Part shown: in pieces, positions 34,931 to 43,164 of the stretch
Layout of the letters: each line of letters opens with the position of its first letter
Position numbering within the stretch: position 1 is the stretch's first letter
DNA from: Bradyrhizobium iriomotense
GTDB taxonomy: Bacteria; Pseudomonadota; Alphaproteobacteria; Rhizobiales; Xanthobacteraceae
Length of the DNA: 64,000 nucleotides
NCBI RefSeq assembly: GCF_018129405.1
Contig: NZ_JAFCLP010000001.1
Coordinates: 868,001 to 932,000, forward strand
Direction of reading: 5' to 3'
Notes under the pieces: generated by a model
Database searches by the model: none
The model's input: the letters and a program-made list of their open reading frames with translations, nothing else
Told to the model about the DNA's origin: nothing
Program-made: the position numbers and the translations under genes

Positions 34931-36271
34931 TCACTGCCGCGCGCTTGTCACCCGCCAGATCGTCCCGTTGCCATCCTCCGACACCAACAGCGATCCATCC
35001 TTCGCCACCGCCACGCCCACCGGTCTCCCCCATACCTCCGTGTCGCTCACGACAAAACCCGTGACGAAATCCTCATACTCGCCCGTCGGCTGGCCGTCCT
35101 TCATGCGGATGCGGATCACCTTGTAGCCGGTGCGCTTGGAGCGGTTCCAGGAGCCGTGCTCGGCGGCGAAGGCGTCACCCTGGTATTCGGATGGAAACTG
35201 CGTGCCCTGGTAGAAGGTCATGCCGAGCGAGGCCGAGTGCGGCTGGATCAGCACGTCGGGGACCGTCACCTTGTCCTTGAGGTCCGGCCGCGCGCCGGCA
35301 TGGCGCGGGTCTTCATTGCCGCCGATATAGAACCACGGCCAGCCGTAGAACGCGCCCTCCTTCACGCTGGTCACGTAATCGGGCACGAGATCGTCGCCGA
35401 GGCCGTCGCGCTCGTTGGTCGAGCACCAGGGCGAACCGTTCTGCGGCTGGATCGCGAGGCCGACGCAGTTGCGGATGCCGGTGGCGTAGATCTTCCGCTC
35501 CTTGCCATCAGGCGTGAAGGCCAGCACCGCAGCGCGCTCGAGCTCGCTGGCCCACGTCGCGCCAAGCGGCTGCGTCTTTGACCACGCCTCCATCCCGCCC
35601 GGCGGCGTGCCCATGCCTTCGGCGACGTTGCTGAGCGAACCGACGGAGACCAGCATGCGCTTGCCATCCGGCGTGAAGACGATATCGCGGGTGGAATGGC
35701 CGCCGTCATGCGGCAGGCTCGCCACCATCGTCTCGGCCTTGCCGCGCGCCTTGAGGTCGCCGGCCTGATAGGGAAAGCGGACGACGCTGTCGGTGTTGGC
35801 GACATAGACCCATTGCGGATTGTCGCCATTTGGAAAGAAGGCGATGCCGAACGGCTGCTTCAAGCCGCTCGCAAACACCTCGTTGGTCGCGACCTTGCCG
35901 CCCTCCCCAGTGCGCAGCACGCGAATGGTGCCGGCCCGCGTTTCCGCGACGAAGACATCGCCGTTCGGCGCGACCCTGATGATGCGCGGCGCGCGCAAGC
36001 CTTCGGCGAACAGCTCGATCTTGAAGCCGGCCGGCACCTGGAGCGATGCCTGCGAAGGCCGCGGCACCACGCGCGAGAAGCTGGCAACCGACGGCGTCGC
36101 ATTGGGCCTGGCGAGGTCCTGCGGCCGGATCACCCTGACCGCGCCGGGCTTGTCGGCCCGCCAATCGCCATAGGCATCCTTGCCCTGCAGCACCGGCTCG
36201 GCCTGCACGCCAGTCGCAAGAGCGACCAGCAACCCCGCGGACATCGCCACGGACAAATTCCTGCTTTTCAC
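34931..36271 (-). CDS. PQQ-dependent-type sugar/sorbosone dehydrogenase (soluble GDH-like beta-propeller)
   Basis: 446 residues with a signal peptide (SVAMSAGLLVALATGVQA). Mature part has the glucose/sorbosone dehydrogenase beta-propeller strings APRIIRVAPNGDVFVAETRAG, LKQPFGIAFFP and FAAEHGSWNRSKRTGYKV. Such proteins oxidise aldoses or sorbosone in the periplasm using PQQ and pass electrons to a cytochrome; no cytochrome gene is adjacent. Start is GTG at 36271, which has GGGAGGAAG eight bases upstream; the ATG at 36301 would put the ribosome-binding site inside the coding region. Confidence 0.88.
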   Translation of the reverse strand: MKSRNLSVAMSAGLLVALATGVQAEPVLQGKDAYGDWRADKPGAVRVIRPQDLARPNATPSVASFSRVVPRPSQASLQVPAGFKIELFAEGLRAPRIIRVAPNGDVFVAETRAGTIRVLRTGEGGKVATNEVFASGLKQPFGIAFFPNGDNPQWVYVANTDSVVRFPYQAGDLKARGKAETMVASLPHDGGHSTRDIVFTPDGKRMLVSVGSLSNVAEGMGTPPGGMEAWSKTQPLGATWASELERAAVLAFTPDGKERKIYATGIRNCVGLAIQPQNGSPWCSTNERDGLGDDLVPDYVTSVKEGAFYGWPWFYIGGNEDPRHAGARPDLKDKVTVPDVLIQPHSASLGMTFYQGTQFPSEYQGDAFAAEHGSWNRSKRTGYKVIRIRMKDGQPTGEYEDFVTGFVVSDTEVWGRPVGVAVAKDGSLLVSEDGNGTIWRVTSARQ

Positions 36272-36511
36272 GTCGTCTTCCTCCCGGCCTGCATGTCGCA
36301 AACGTTCAACGTCAGTCGACCCGCAAACGCGTTCTGCGGCAGGTCAAACGCCTGCCGAATCCCACGTCAGCTCATGCCCGCACGATGTGCATCAGCCGCA
36401 GCCCATCATACTGGAAAATGCGGCTGATCGGTGCGACACATTGCAGGGGCGGCGACCGCCGGTTGCGGTCATCAAAGCTGCGGCATTGGTGTCGCGACTG
36501 ATGGGGTGATC

Positions 36512-37702
36512 ATGTGGGGATCCATCATATCGGAATGGGCGAGCCTGCTGCTCCGCTGGCTGCACGTGGTCGCCGCAATCGCCTGGATCGGCAGTTCCTT
36601 CTATTTCATCGCCCTCGACCTCAGCCTGAAGCCGAGAGATGACCTGCCTGACGGGGTGCACGGTGAAGCCTGGCAGGTCCATGGCGGCGGCTTCTACCGG
36701 ATCATGAAATACCTGGTGGCGCCCAGCCAGATGCCCGACGAGCTGACCTGGTTCAAATGGGAAGCCTACACCACCTGGCTGTCCGGCTTCGCGCTGATGG
36801 TGGTGGTGTATTATCTCGAGGCCGATTTGTTCCTGGTCGACAAGTCGATCCTCGATCTCACGCCATTCCAGGCCGGGCTGTTCAGCTTCTGCAGCCTGGC
36901 GCTGGCGTGGCTGCTCTATGAGGCCGCCTGCCGCACCGGGCTCGCGCAGCGCGAGCTGCCCTTCGCCATCGGCGGCTATCTGTTCCTGGTCGCGCTCACC
37001 TATGCGTTCACCCATGTGCTGAGCGGCCGCGGCGCCTTCAACCAGATCGGCGCGATCATCGGCACCATCATGGTCGCCAATGTCTTCGCGCTGATCATCC
37101 CGAACCAGAAGAAGATCGTGGCGGCGCTGATCGCGGGGAAAGCGCCCGATCCGAAGCTCGGCAAGACCAGCAAGGAGCGCTCGGTCCACAACAACTACCT
37201 GACGCTCCCCGTGGTCGTGCTGATGATCAGCAATCACTATCCCCTGCTCTACGCCACACGCTTCAACTGGATCATCGTCGCGATCATCCTGGCACTGGGG
37301 CCGGTGATCCGCCATTTCTTCAACGAGCGCCATGCCGGGCGTCCATCGCCGTGGTGGGTGTGGGGTGTCGCCGCGACAGGCGTGATCGCGATCCTCTTCC
37401 TCTCCGCCGCCGGCCCGCGCGAGGTGAAGACAGGCGCATTGTCGACGCCGGTCACGGTCGCCAATGTCGAGGAGATCGTGATGTCCCGCTGCAGCATGTG
37501 CCATGCGGCGGAGCCGGTCTGGGCCGGCATCGTCACCGCGCCGAAGGGCATTTTGCTCGATGCGCCCGAGCACATCCAGCGCAACATCCGCCTGATCGGC
37601 CGTGTCGCTGCCTGGTCCAATGCGATGCCACCGGGCAACATCACCGAAATGACCAGCGAGGAGCGCGCCATGCTCGCCGCCTATATCGAGCAGGCCCGCT
37701 GA
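36512..37702 (+). CDS. puuD: Urate hydroxylase PuuD (membrane protein with C-terminal cytochrome c domain)
   Basis: 396 residues. The N-terminal 300 residues have eight or so membrane helices of the urate oxidase N-terminal (DUF989) family with WLHVVAAIAWIGSSFYFIALD. The C-terminal domain has one haem c site, CSMCH, starting at residue 327. It converts urate to 5-hydroxyisourate in the membrane, using the cytochrome domain to send electrons to the respiratory chain. ATG at 36512 is used. HIU hydrolase and allantoinase are not in the window. Transcribed alone; a small hairpin follows at 37710. Confidence 0.92.
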   Translation: MWGSIISEWASLLLRWLHVVAAIAWIGSSFYFIALDLSLKPRDDLPDGVHGEAWQVHGGGFYRIMKYLVAPSQMPDELTWFKWEAYTTWLSGFALMVVVYYLEADLFLVDKSILDLTPFQAGLFSFCSLALAWLLYEAACRTGLAQRELPFAIGGYLFLVALTYAFTHVLSGRGAFNQIGAIIGTIMVANVFALIIPNQKKIVAALIAGKAPDPKLGKTSKERSVHNNYLTLPVVVLMISNHYPLLYATRFNWIIVAIILALGPVIRHFFNERHAGRPSPWWVWGVAATGVIAILFLSAAGPREVKTGALSTPVTVANVEEIVMSRCSMCHAAEPVWAGIVTAPKGILLDAPEHIQRNIRLIGRVAAWSNAMPPGNITEMTSEERAMLAAYIEQAR

Positions 37703-37709
37703 CGCCATC

Positions 37710-37726
37710 GCGGAATGAAATTCCGC
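37710..37726 (+). terminator. Small hairpin after puuD
   Basis: GCGGAAT-GAA-ATTCCGC forms a 7-base stem eight bases after the puuD stop. There is no T-tract behind it, so it may stabilise the 3' end rather than terminate transcription. Confidence 0.35.
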
Positions 37727-37842
37727 ACCTCCCGCTGAATTGAAAATGACTTGAGCGCCCATCCGGCGTAGACAGGATCCGCGGCCGCTGACGCGGTCCA
37801 AGTCAGCCTGTATAAGTCAGTTTGCATTCGGGGATAAGAACA

Positions 37843-38700
37843 GTGGCCCTCAAGAACGTCATCGGTATCGACCACGCCGTCGTCATGGTGAAGGACCTGG
37901 ACAAGGCCGCCGAAAACTATCGGCAGCTCGGCTTCACGGTCTCGCCGCGCGGCACCCACAGCGCGCATATGGGCACCGGCAACTACACCATCATGTTCGA
38001 CCCCGACTATATGGAGCTGCTCGGCGTGCTCGTGGCGACCGAGCACAACGCGCCGGCCCGTGCCTTCGTCGACAAGCACGGCGAAGGCATCGAGCGCATC
38101 GCCTTCACTGCGGTCGACAGCGCCGCCGGCGCGGAGGAGATTCGCGCGCGAGGCCTGACGCCGATCGGCCCCACCGATTTCGAACGCCCTGTCACGCTGC
38201 CTGATGGTACGATCTCGGCGGCGAAATTCCGCACCTTCATGTGGCCGACCGCCGAGGCGCCCGGCGGCGTGCGCATTTTCGCCTGCCAGCACAAGACCCG
38301 CGAGACGGTGTGGATCCCCGAGCTCATGAAGCACGCCAATGCGGCCAGGCGGATCAAGCAGACGCTGATCGCAACGCCGGAGCCGGCGAAGGAGGCCGCA
38401 CACCTCGCGCGCCTGATCGACCGCGAGCCGAAGATGGAGGCCGACGGCGCCGTGACCGTTCCCTCCGGCGGCGAGCGCGCCGACTTCGTCTATCTGACGC
38501 TGGACCAGCTCGGAAAGCGTTATCCCGGCGTGCCGCTCGCAGGCCTCTCCGAGCGCGGCGGCGCGGCCCTGGTGCTGGTCAGCGGCGATCTCGCGGCGAC
38601 CGAGAAGGCGCTGGGATCGGCTGCAGTGCGGAGCGGGGCAGCGATCTGCGTGCCGCCGGCCAAGGCGAACGGCACCCTGCTCGCCTTCATTGCCGGCTGA
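37843..38700 (+). CDS. VOC family (glyoxalase-like) protein
   Basis: 285 residues. The first half has the VOC metal-binding pattern: His in GIDHAVVMVKDL, His in HSAHMGTG and Glu in YMELLGV. The C-terminal half is less clear but may be a second VOC module. The protein resembles the 'glyoxalase_3/dioxygenase-like' proteins with unknown substrate in rhizobia. GTG at 37843 is the probable start, as the next codons begin the first beta strand; the upstream ATG at 37822 adds seven residues with no ribosome-binding site. Confidence 0.8.
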   Translation: MALKNVIGIDHAVVMVKDLDKAAENYRQLGFTVSPRGTHSAHMGTGNYTIMFDPDYMELLGVLVATEHNAPARAFVDKHGEGIERIAFTAVDSAAGAEEIRARGLTPIGPTDFERPVTLPDGTISAAKFRTFMWPTAEAPGGVRIFACQHKTRETVWIPELMKHANAARRIKQTLIATPEPAKEAAHLARLIDREPKMEADGAVTVPSGGERADFVYLTLDQLGKRYPGVPLAGLSERGGAALVLVSGDLAATEKALGSAAVRSGAAICVPPAKANGTLLAFIAG

Positions 38701-38714
38701 TTTGAACTAATTCT

Positions 38715-38729
38715 TTAACGCGTGTTTAC
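38715..38729 (+). promoter_or_regulatory. Candidate CtrA-binding site
   Basis: TTAA-CGCGTGT-TTAC matches the CtrA consensus TTAA-N7-TTAA except in the last base. It lies 50 bases before the start codon of the 91-residue gene at 38778. A second hairpin-forming pair, TCCCGGC/GCCGGGA, lies between the site and the start (38746-38769). Confidence 0.35.
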
Positions 38730-38777
38730 CCCGCGGCTTTAGGATTCCCGGCAATCCAAGTCGCCGGGACCAGACTC

Positions 38778-39053
38778 ATGTTCAAAGAGGGATCGCCGAT
38801 CGCCTACGACGCGCCGGCCGAGCTGAAGAAGTGGCCGTCGCTGAAGGGCGAGAGACAGAAGGATCGGGGCCCGCCCTATCTCGTCTACAACGGCACGCTC
38901 GCCGACTGCGTCCGTGAGCTCATGGGCAAGCCGATCAAGGGCATCTCGCTCTACGACATCATGACGAAGCCGCAACCGGCCTTCGACCAGACCGTGCTGT
39001 CGCCCGGCGACGCCGCCGAGATCGCGATGCGCAAGGATTTTCCCAAGGCGTAA
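38778..39053 (+). CDS. Conserved hypothetical protein (91 aa)
   Basis: Short, soluble, with no signal peptide or membrane helix. Residues are strongly polar with a central segment YLVYNGTLADCVRELMGKP. No domain is recognised. Its codon bias (GC at third position) matches a real gene. It has its own putative CtrA-like site upstream and is followed by the lytic transglycosylase gene, so it is probably monocistronic. Function unknown. Confidence 0.75.
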   Translation: MFKEGSPIAYDAPAELKKWPSLKGERQKDRGPPYLVYNGTLADCVRELMGKPIKGISLYDIMTKPQPAFDQTVLSPGDAAEIAMRKDFPKA

Positions 39054-39258
39054 GCGCGGCAGTCTGCGCACACTACGCGTGACAGGCGCTGCGGTTCCCG
39101 TAGATCCGCGGCGCACGCCGTATGTTCAGCGGCGGGAACACCGTACTAACACCGGGCGCCCTTCGGAATCGCAGCTTCGCCGCAATTGCGGTCAAGAAGT
39201 CCTTGTCACCGGCGCAACGCGCTGGTCGTTTCCCCACAGTTCGAGGACTCTTACCGAG

Positions 39259-40221
39259 ATGCGATTTCTCGTCGCGGCTTGCGCTGCGTTCCTGATTCTG
39301 ATGTGCGACGTCGGCTCATCGCCCTCCTGGCAGGCACCAAGCTTCGACAACTCCACTCCGAAAAGCGATCGTGCCCCCTCGCTGGTTCCGCTGGTCGACC
39401 TCTTCCTCGCGAGCGTGCAGGCCATTGAGCTCGCGAACGCACGCGCGGCTTACGAGGAGACGATCGAGCCGGCACGCACGGTCGAAACCGTCGTGCAGGC
39501 CCCGGCTTCGCCAACCGAGCAATTCTGTCACGCGCTGAGGGAGGCGGCTGAGGCCAGCGGCATTCCCGTGCCGTTCTTCGCGCGCCTGCTCTGGCAGGAG
39601 AGCCGCTTTCGCTCCAACGAGGTCAGCTCAGCCGGCGCGCAGGGCGTCGCGCAGTTCATGCCGGAGACGGCCGCCGAAGTCGGGCTCGACGACCCCTTCG
39701 ATCCCATGAAGGCCATGCCCGCGTCGGCAAAGTTCTTGCGCAAGCTCCGCGACGATTTCGGCAATCTCGGCCTTGCCGCGGCCGCCTACAACGCTGGGCC
39801 CGGCCGCATCCAGAAATGGCTTGCCAGGGAAAGCGAGCTGCCGCGCGAGACACGCGACTATGTCCGCATCATCACCGGCACCAGGGCTGAGGACTGGACC
39901 GAACGCTCGGAGGCCCTCGCAATCCGGATCGACCTGCCGCGCGAGGCGCCATGCGAAGGCATCGGCAGCCTGTCCAAGACGAACGATGTCGCCTGGGTGC
40001 CGGTGAACCTGACGCCGTCGGTCATCACCATCATGCGCAAGGCCGAGCAGCTGGCGGCGCGCCTCTCGGTGAACCGTGCGCGCAAGCGGTTCGCATCCCT
40101 GCTGCGGAAGAGCGTTTCGGTCCACGGCAAGGCGCGCAGCATGATTGCGACGCGCGCGGCCGGCAAGAGCGCCAAGGCCCGAGCCATCCGCCTTGCCGCG
40201 CGCGAACGATCTTCGGGCTGA
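39259..40221 (+). CDS. Lytic transglycosylase, SLT-domain protein
   Basis: 320 residues with an N-terminal hydrophobic export segment (FLVAACAAFLILMC), after which the SLT fold begins near residue 90. Catalytic Glu is in LLWQESRFRSNEVSSAGAQG, and the other SLT motifs QFMPETAAEVGL and AAAYNAGPGRI are present. It cleaves the glycan strands of peptidoglycan in the periplasm. The C-terminal 80 residues are Lys/Arg/Ala-rich and not part of the fold. ATG at 39259 begins the signal; the reading frame runs open to 39079 but with no start signals. Confidence 0.9.
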   Translation: MRFLVAACAAFLILMCDVGSSPSWQAPSFDNSTPKSDRAPSLVPLVDLFLASVQAIELANARAAYEETIEPARTVETVVQAPASPTEQFCHALREAAEASGIPVPFFARLLWQESRFRSNEVSSAGAQGVAQFMPETAAEVGLDDPFDPMKAMPASAKFLRKLRDDFGNLGLAAAAYNAGPGRIQKWLARESELPRETRDYVRIITGTRAEDWTERSEALAIRIDLPREAPCEGIGSLSKTNDVAWVPVNLTPSVITIMRKAEQLAARLSVNRARKRFASLLRKSVSVHGKARSMIATRAAGKSAKARAIRLAARERSSG

Positions 40222-40230
40222 CGCACGGAT

Positions 40231-40268
40231 TGGGAAGCCGCTCGATTGAGCGGCTTCCCAGTATTTTT
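40231..40268. terminator. Strong bidirectional-type terminator between convergent genes
   Basis: TGGGAAGCCGCTC (40231-40243) and GAGCGGCTTCCCA (40248-40260) form a perfect 13-base stem with a GATT loop, followed by GTATTTTT. It ends transcription of the lytic transglycosylase and probably shields the convergent DUF1236 gene. Confidence 0.92.
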
Positions 40269-40271
40269 GAA

Positions 40272-41342
40272 CTAGTCGATCTCCTCGATCACGCGACGTT
40301 CGCGAGGCTCGATGACGTAAGTCCGCGTATCGCGATGGATGTAGCGATATTCCCGCAGGTCGGGCGCATCCCGATACACCGTGCTCGGGAATTCCTCGAC
40401 CTCGACAGTCTCGGGGACGCGGTCACCGACATGGATCTCGGTGCGTGCCGTGCTGCCGGTGGTCCGCGCTTCACTCCGTCCCTCGGTGCGGGTCTTCGCA
40501 TGCTTGCGGATCACCTCGCGATCGCGATCAGAGAACTTGCTGGCGCTGCGCTCGCGCGTGGTCGTCGTCGCGGTGGACTGCCCGGAATACGGCAGGACCG
40601 TCACGATCTTGTAGCTGGCGGGGTCGACCACGACGATCTGATCCTTCACCAGCGCGAAGCTGTAGCCGCGATATTGCGGCACGATCTCGACGACATCGGG
40701 CGGCAGCGTCGAGAGGTGTATATCACGCGGCACCACCGTGCCGACGTTCAGCGAGAAATTGACATTGGTCAGCGGCCGCACGTTCAGGTGCGAGATCGAG
40801 GCGCTGATCTTGGTTTCCTGCTGGCGGCTGAGATTGACGTCGGTCTGGGCGGCAGCCTGTGAGCCGGCTCCCGTCCGCTCGCCCTGGGCCTGATTGCTGG
40901 CCGGCGTATTCGGCGCCTGCTGAGCCTGATTGGTTCCGGTCCCGCTGGGCGCTTGCTGCGCCTGGTTGCTGTTGGACGGCGGCGGATTGGAGCGATCCTG
41001 CGCCTGGTTCGAGTTCGTCGCCGGTGGATTGGCGCTCTGCTGGGTTTGAGGCCGCGAAGACGTGTCCGTGCTGTTGGCAGCATTGGAGGTGCCGGAGCCG
41101 GCGTTGGCCCCTGACGGAGGTGTAGTGGTCTGCGTATTCTGCGCCACCGTCGGTGATTGCTGCGGTTGCGATGTAGGCTGCTGCGTATTGGCTGCTCCCG
41201 ACGGCGAGGTGGTGGACGGCGCGGCGGAATTCGATTGGGATTGCGGCGTCTGCTCGGGCTTCGTGTTCGTACTCGGCGATTGCGCAACGGCGGCGCTTGC
41301 CAGCACCAGCCCTAGTGCGGTTGTTGCCAACAGTCGGATCAT
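40272..41342 (-). CDS. Secreted DUF1236 protein with low-complexity N-terminal region
   Basis: 356 residues. A clear Sec signal (LLATTALGLVLASAAVAQ) is followed by about 150 residues made almost entirely of Q, N, S, T, P and A, with recurrent NQAQ phrases (four copies between about residues 110 and 155). The C-terminal 130 residues are acidic and basic patches ending EPRERRVIEEID and include the DUF1236 core (VEEFPSTVYRDAPDLREYRYI). Such proteins are common in Bradyrhizobium with no known function; a cell-surface role is possible. Ends opposite the strong terminator. Confidence 0.85.
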   Translation of the reverse strand: MIRLLATTALGLVLASAAVAQSPSTNTKPEQTPQSQSNSAAPSTTSPSGAANTQQPTSQPQQSPTVAQNTQTTTPPSGANAGSGTSNAANSTDTSSRPQTQQSANPPATNSNQAQDRSNPPPSNSNQAQQAPSGTGTNQAQQAPNTPASNQAQGERTGAGSQAAAQTDVNLSRQQETKISASISHLNVRPLTNVNFSLNVGTVVPRDIHLSTLPPDVVEIVPQYRGYSFALVKDQIVVVDPASYKIVTVLPYSGQSTATTTTRERSASKFSDRDREVIRKHAKTRTEGRSEARTTGSTARTEIHVGDRVPETVEVEEFPSTVYRDAPDLREYRYIHRDTRTYVIEPRERRVIEEID

Positions 41343-41439
41343 GCTTCTCTCCCTTTGTCCGGTTCAACTTTGGCTACTAACCGGCGCTGGGAAGCTCAGT
41401 TCCAGTTTTTCCCGCCACCAAGGCTGCAGGGAACTTGCG

Positions 41440-41901
41440 ATGCCATCGAAGAGCGCCGGGATCATCGCCTATCGCAAGCGCTGGAATGTCGAGGTTCTGC
41501 TCGTTCATCCCGGAGGGCCGTTCTGGCGCAACAAGGATCTCGGCGCGTGGTCGATCCCGAAGGGAGAATACGCAGACGGAGAAGACGCAGAAATCGCCGC
41601 GCGGCGGGAGTTTGCCGAGGAGCTGGGACTTGAGGTGACGATGCCGCTGATCGCGCTTGGTCAGATCAGGCAGCGCGGCGGCAAGATCGTCACCGCGTTC
41701 GCGGCCGAGCTCGACCTCGACGCGGGCAGCATTCGCAGCAACACGTTCGAGATCGAATGGCCGCCGCGCAGCGGCAAGCGGCAGCACTTTCCGGAGATCG
41801 ACCGCGCCGAATGGTTCACACTCGAAGAGGCGCACCAAAAGATCAACGCAGGGCAACGCCCGCTGCTCGAACGTCTCGCACAGCTGGCCCGTGGCAGGTA
41901 G
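41440..41901 (+). CDS. Nudix hydrolase
   Basis: 153 residues. The Nudix box is complete: GEYADGEDAEIAARREFAEE then LGLE (GX5EX7REUXEEXGU). The first strand (SAGIIAYRKRWNVEVLLVHPGG) is the usual beginning. Members hydrolyse nucleoside diphosphates linked to another moiety; proteins with HPGGPFWRNKD and SIPKGE are often assigned to house-cleaning or NTP/Ap4A hydrolysis. ATG at 41440 begins this conserved strand. Transcribed towards a leftward cupin gene. Confidence 0.9.
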   Translation: MPSKSAGIIAYRKRWNVEVLLVHPGGPFWRNKDLGAWSIPKGEYADGEDAEIAARREFAEELGLEVTMPLIALGQIRQRGGKIVTAFAAELDLDAGSIRSNTFEIEWPPRSGKRQHFPEIDRAEWFTLEEAHQKINAGQRPLLERLAQLARGR

Positions 41902-41924
41902 GCGCGGCGTCGCGCACGCGCCGC

Positions 41925-42308
41925 TCACACCGGCTTGTCGTCGTCCGTCACCGGCGAGGTCACGACCAGGAACACGAGGTCGGTCAGGCCCGAATTCGAG
42001 ATCGCATGCTCGACGCCCGGCGGCAGGAAGATCACGTCGTGCTTGCGCACGACATGGTTCTTGCCCGCAATCTCCATCAGCCCCTCGCCGTCGAGCACGT
42101 GATAGACCTGCTCCTGCACCTTGTGATGGTGCCGCGTGACATAGGCCATCGGCTGGTACATCGAGATGCGGTAGTCGATGCGACGTGAGCCCGCGGTCTC
42201 CGGCATCACCAGCGGTTTTGACAGCGCGCCGCCAAAATGGTTGGGGAATTCGCGCCAGGGCACCTCTGCGATGTTGCGAATGAAGGCGCCGCCAGTCTCC
42301 TCGGCCAT
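41925..42308 (-). CDS. Cupin-domain protein
   Basis: 127 residues with one cupin barrel: first metal motif HHHKVQEQVYHVLDGEG and second motif FLPPGVEHAISN. Single-domain cupins of this size can be sugar- or acid-modifying dioxygenases, isomerases or ligand-binding proteins. It lies in the same direction as the SDR and the ThDP enzyme, separated from the SDR by two repeats, and may belong to the same catabolic operon. Start ATG at 42308 is the only one that gives a standard N-terminus. Confidence 0.85.
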   Translation of the reverse strand: MAEETGGAFIRNIAEVPWREFPNHFGGALSKPLVMPETAGSRRIDYRISMYQPMAYVTRHHHKVQEQVYHVLDGEGLMEIAGKNHVVRKHDVIFLPPGVEHAISNSGLTDLVFLVVTSPVTDDDKPV

Positions 42309-42324
42309 GATCGTGCTCCCTAAA

Positions 42325-42369
42325 GCATGATCCGGAAAAGTGCGAAGCGGTTTTCCGAAAAGATCATGC
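42325..42369. repeat. Dispersed palindromic repeat, family D (GCATGATCC...GATCATGC)
   Basis: GCATGATC (42325-42332) pairs with GATCATGC (42362-42369) around an inner CGGAAAA/TTTTCCG pair. This 45-base motif is one of the commonest intergenic repeats of Bradyrhizobium and relatives, usually found next to family E as here. It lies just upstream of the cupin gene, within the presumed operon. Confidence 0.85.
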
Positions 42370-42382
42370 GCAAACAACAGCC

Positions 42383-42423
42383 TAAAGCGCGATGACGATT
42401 CATCCAAATCTCATCGCGCTTTA
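42383..42423. repeat. Dispersed palindromic repeat, family E (TAAAGCGCGATGA)
   Basis: A perfect 13-base inverted repeat, TAAAGCGCGATGA and TCATCGCGCTTTA, with a 15-base loop. Its right arm supplies the stop codon of the SDR gene at 42421-42423. It follows family D by 13 bases, which is the usual arrangement. The hairpin could attenuate transcription between SDR and cupin. Confidence 0.85.
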
Positions 42424-43125
42424 GTTCACCAGCGCGCCACCGTCGATATAGACGATCGATCCCGTGGCAAATCCGTTGGTCATGAAGCTTCCGATCTGCC
42501 GGGCGATGTCCTCGGCGATGCCGACACGGCCGACCGGCAAGGCCGCCGCCGTCTTCGCCAGCATCTCCTTGCGCGCCGCCTCCGGCATCGCCGCGCGGAT
42601 CGGCGTATCGATCACGCCGGGCGACACGGCATTCACGCGCACCGGCGCAAGCTCGAGTGCAAGCGCGCGGGCCAGCGATTCCAGCGCGCCATTGGCCGCA
42701 CTGATGATCGCCGAGTTCGGCCGCGGCCGGACGCTGAGGAAGCCGGTGACCAGCGTCAGCGAGCCGCCCGGACGGATCTCGGCTTCGCGCGCCACGCGCC
42801 AGGCACCCCAGAATTTTCCTGCCATCGTCGCGCGCACATCCTCCATCGCAACCGTCTTGAACGGTCCGGTGCGAAGCTGCGCTGCGGTCAGCACGACGTG
42901 ATCGACGGGGCCGGTGCGGCGGAACAGATCAGAGACGCTCTGGTCACTGGTGACGTCGGCGGGAATCGCCGTCACCTTCAATCGCTCAGCGACAGGATCG
43001 AGCTTGGCGGCACTGCGCGAGGCGATGACGACGTCCGCGCCCTCTCCCTTCGCAAGCTCTGCCGTGGCAAGGCCGATGCCTGAGGAGCCGCCGATCACGA
43101 CGACCTTCTTGCCTGCGAGCGTCAT
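42421..43125 (-). CDS. SDR-family protein lacking the catalytic YxxxK motif
   Basis: 234 residues with an intact NAD(P)-binding glycine motif (VVIGGSSGIGLATA), an ADVTS adenine contact and a DGGALV C-terminal end. The position of catalytic Tyr and Lys reads ISAAN (I141 and N145), and the preceding Ser is also not evident. The classical reductase mechanism is thus not available, so it may bind a nucleotide or have a different catalytic residue. It is 39 bases downstream of the ThDP enzyme gene on the same strand, so it belongs to its operon. Start ATG at 43125. Confidence 0.85.
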   Translation of the reverse strand: MTLAGKKVVVIGGSSGIGLATAELAKGEGADVVIASRSAAKLDPVAERLKVTAIPADVTSDQSVSDLFRRTGPVDHVVLTAAQLRTGPFKTVAMEDVRATMAGKFWGAWRVAREAEIRPGGSLTLVTGFLSVRPRPNSAIISAANGALESLARALALELAPVRVNAVSPGVIDTPIRAAMPEAARKEMLAKTAAALPVGRVGIAEDIARQIGSFMTNGFATGSIVYIDGGALVN

Positions 43126-43164
43126 TTCCTTCTCCCCGATATCTTGTTGTTTGGTGACGTGCGA

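Noticed and set aside
39079-39258. Upstream extension of the lytic transglycosylase
   Set aside because: The extension has no start signals and would bury the signal peptide; ATG 39259 is preferred.
42325-42423. CRISPR-like array from the two adjacent palindromes
   Set aside because: The units differ from one another, no regular spacers exist and no cas gene is present; these are two known-type dispersed repeats.
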